DNA from: Gemmatimonadales bacterium
GTDB taxonomy: Bacteria > Gemmatimonadota > Gemmatimonadetes > Gemmatimonadales > GWC2-71-9
DNA: 33,069 nt
Assembly (NCBI GenBank): GCA_025929805.1
Contig: JAICPP010000003.1
Location: 1 to 33,069, forward strand
Direction of reading: 5' to 3'
Below, piece by piece: positions 31,255 to 33,069 of the stretch. The notes under the pieces are model-generated. The model saw only the letters and a list, made by a program, of their open reading frames with translations. It ran no database searches and was not told where the DNA came from. Made by a program: the position numbers and the translations under genes. Each line of letters begins with the position of its first letter. Position 1 is the first letter of the stretch.

Positions 31255-31875
31255 TTACCGAACGTAGGTCAAGCCGACACCCACACCTTCGAGGTCGCCG
31301 ATTCCTCCGCTCACTCGTACGGACCAGTCCTGGCTGAAGCGCATATCGACACCGAGACCGAGGGCAAACCCCACGTCGTCACCGCCGGCGGCACCGAGGA
31401 CGGGAACGATTACGGGGTGAGCATACGGCGTGAAGGTCGTACGGGATCCCTCGAGCTCGAATCGCCGGCCGAGCGAGATGCCAACCGGCAGGTAGATCGC
31501 ATCGTCACCGTCGCCCAGGTTGATCCCTGCTCCCACAGTCAGGGCGCCGTCGAGCGGGAAGCTCTCGCTGTAACTCAGTACCCGAGTGCGGAAGTTTCCC
31601 CCCAGCAGGAGGCGAGTGTCCCCCTCACCCTCCGGATTGGCAAAGCCCGCCCGGAAACCGAAATCATTGCTGGCGCGGCCGTAGCTATAGAACCCTTCAA
31701 GGGCGAAGTCTACTCCGCTACCCGGGTCGGAAAATGCGGCGCCAAACTCGTGATTGGTGAACGCGCGATACGGCGCCTTGAACATCGGCGTGCCGGTCTC
31801 TTGCGCTGCCGAGTCAGTCGCAGACAGAGCGACGACCGCTGCCACCAAGAGCCCACCGTAGAAACTACGACGCAT
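31255..31875 (-). CDS. Outer-membrane beta-barrel protein downstream of atpC
   Basis: The 206-residue product (ATG 31875) has a signal peptide (MRRSFYGGLLVAAVVALSA, cut near SAAQ) and repeated amphipathic strands: FALEGFYSYGRA, DFGFRAGFANP, RLLLGGNFRTRVLSY, LTVGAGINLGDG and FALGLGVDMRF. It ends in VGLTYVR rather than Phe. AAGGAG precedes the ATG by 7 bases. An upstream in-frame ATG at 31893 is less likely, as it lies deeper in atpC. The gene overlaps the atpC stop by 11 bases and is followed by a terminator. A barrel protein in the same transcript as ATP synthase genes is unusual. No role in ATP synthesis is implied by its sequence. Confidence 0.75.
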   Translation of the reverse strand: MRRSFYGGLLVAAVVALSATDSAAQETGTPMFKAPYRAFTNHEFGAAFSDPGSGVDFALEGFYSYGRASNDFGFRAGFANPEGEGDTRLLLGGNFRTRVLSYSESFPLDGALTVGAGINLGDGDDAIYLPVGISLGRRFELEGSRTTFTPYAHPVIVPVLGAAGGDDVGFALGLGVDMRFSQDWSVRVSGGIGDLEGVGVGLTYVR

Positions 31876-32124
31876 GCGACTCTCCTTCGACATGTTCGGT
31901 GACCACACGCACCCTGTTTTCGACCACCTGGAGAAATCCGCCGCGGATGGAGAAGCGACTGACGGCGTCTGCCCGGCGAACCGTCAGCGTACCCTCGCCC
32001 AGCAGCGTCATGAACGGTGCGTGGTTCGGCAGAATGCCGACCTGGCCGTCAAAAGCAGGCGCGACCACCGCGTCCGCTTCACCGTCGAACATAGACGCCT
32101 CCGGAGAGATCACCGTGACCTGCA

Positions 32125-32125
<1 letters not shown>
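31865..32125 (-). CDS. atpC: ATP synthase F1 epsilon subunit, short form
   Basis: Epsilon is part of the F1 rotor stalk. The 86 residues (ATG 32125; a GTG one codon earlier is possible) contain only the N-terminal beta-sandwich, with GEADAVVAPAFDGQVGILPNHAPFMTLLGEGTL and SRFSIRGGFLQVVENRVRVVTE. The C-terminal helical hairpin, present in the usual 130-140-residue epsilon, is missing. That hairpin carries the inhibitory function, so epsilon-type inhibition of ATP hydrolysis is probably absent. Short epsilons occur in some other phyla. The ATG overlaps the atpD stop (TGATG), and its own 3' end overlaps the barrel gene by 11 bases. Confidence 0.95.

Positions 32126-33069
<944 letters not shown>

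Overview
The window looks like chromosomal DNA of a GC-rich, diderm, heterotrophic bacterium. The outer-membrane barrel proteins, lipoproteins, an LPS Kdo transferase and gene pairs such as dnaE-accA and ricT-metG support this. The overall style fits Gemmatimonadota or a relative, but that is inference: there is no rRNA gene here to place it. No tRNA or rRNA gene, insertion sequence, phage gene or CRISPR array was seen.

Layout. (1) 1-2983, plus strand: the C-terminal part of a PQQ-type quinoprotein dehydrogenase, a small unknown protein, a porin-like barrel with a strong terminator, and a small lipoprotein. (2) 3059-10792, plus strand: a pyruvate dehydrogenase and lipoate cluster, lipA-pdhA-pdhB-pdhC-lpdA-(4-TM protein)-lipB-(helical unknown). 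It encodes the E1, E2 and E3 subunits together with both enzymes of endogenous lipoylation. (3) 10750-14919, minus strand: three metallopeptidases of unrelated families in one tight operon. Two are predicted to be exported (a lipoprotein gluzincin and an Aminopep-family enzyme) and one is a cytoplasmic M20 dipeptidase. (4) 15043-24029, plus strand: hisIE, dnaE-accA-ricT (overlapping stops and starts), metG and an M23 envelope peptidase. (5) 24143-26282, minus strand: TPM-domain protein, nucleotidyltransferase-like protein and LemA. (6) 26270-27694, plus strand: an unknown lipoprotein and a DsbA-like oxidoreductase. (7) 27750-28713, minus strand: a CPBP membrane protease preceded by a promoter, a 17-codon ORF with a perfect Shine-Dalgarno sequence and a terminator. 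(8) 28753-30105, plus strand: waaA. (9) 30038-33069, minus strand: atpD (partial), atpC, a barrel protein and a terminator, then a second barrel protein and a lipoprotein.

Two things stand out beyond ordinary housekeeping genes. First, gene junctions carry a recurring type of inverted repeat. Two facing arms, each built from short degenerate near-tandem units, often start on or beside the upstream stop codon. Several sequence themes share this architecture. One theme (core GTGAACGGTAAACGG) occurs at three junctions, and related structures appear in frame inside dnaE and in the 3' end of lipA. Second, the region upstream of the CPBP gene has the parts of a transcription-attenuation leader or a tiny basic-peptide gene. 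Promoters placed for leaderless transcription of hisIE and dnaE are also visible.
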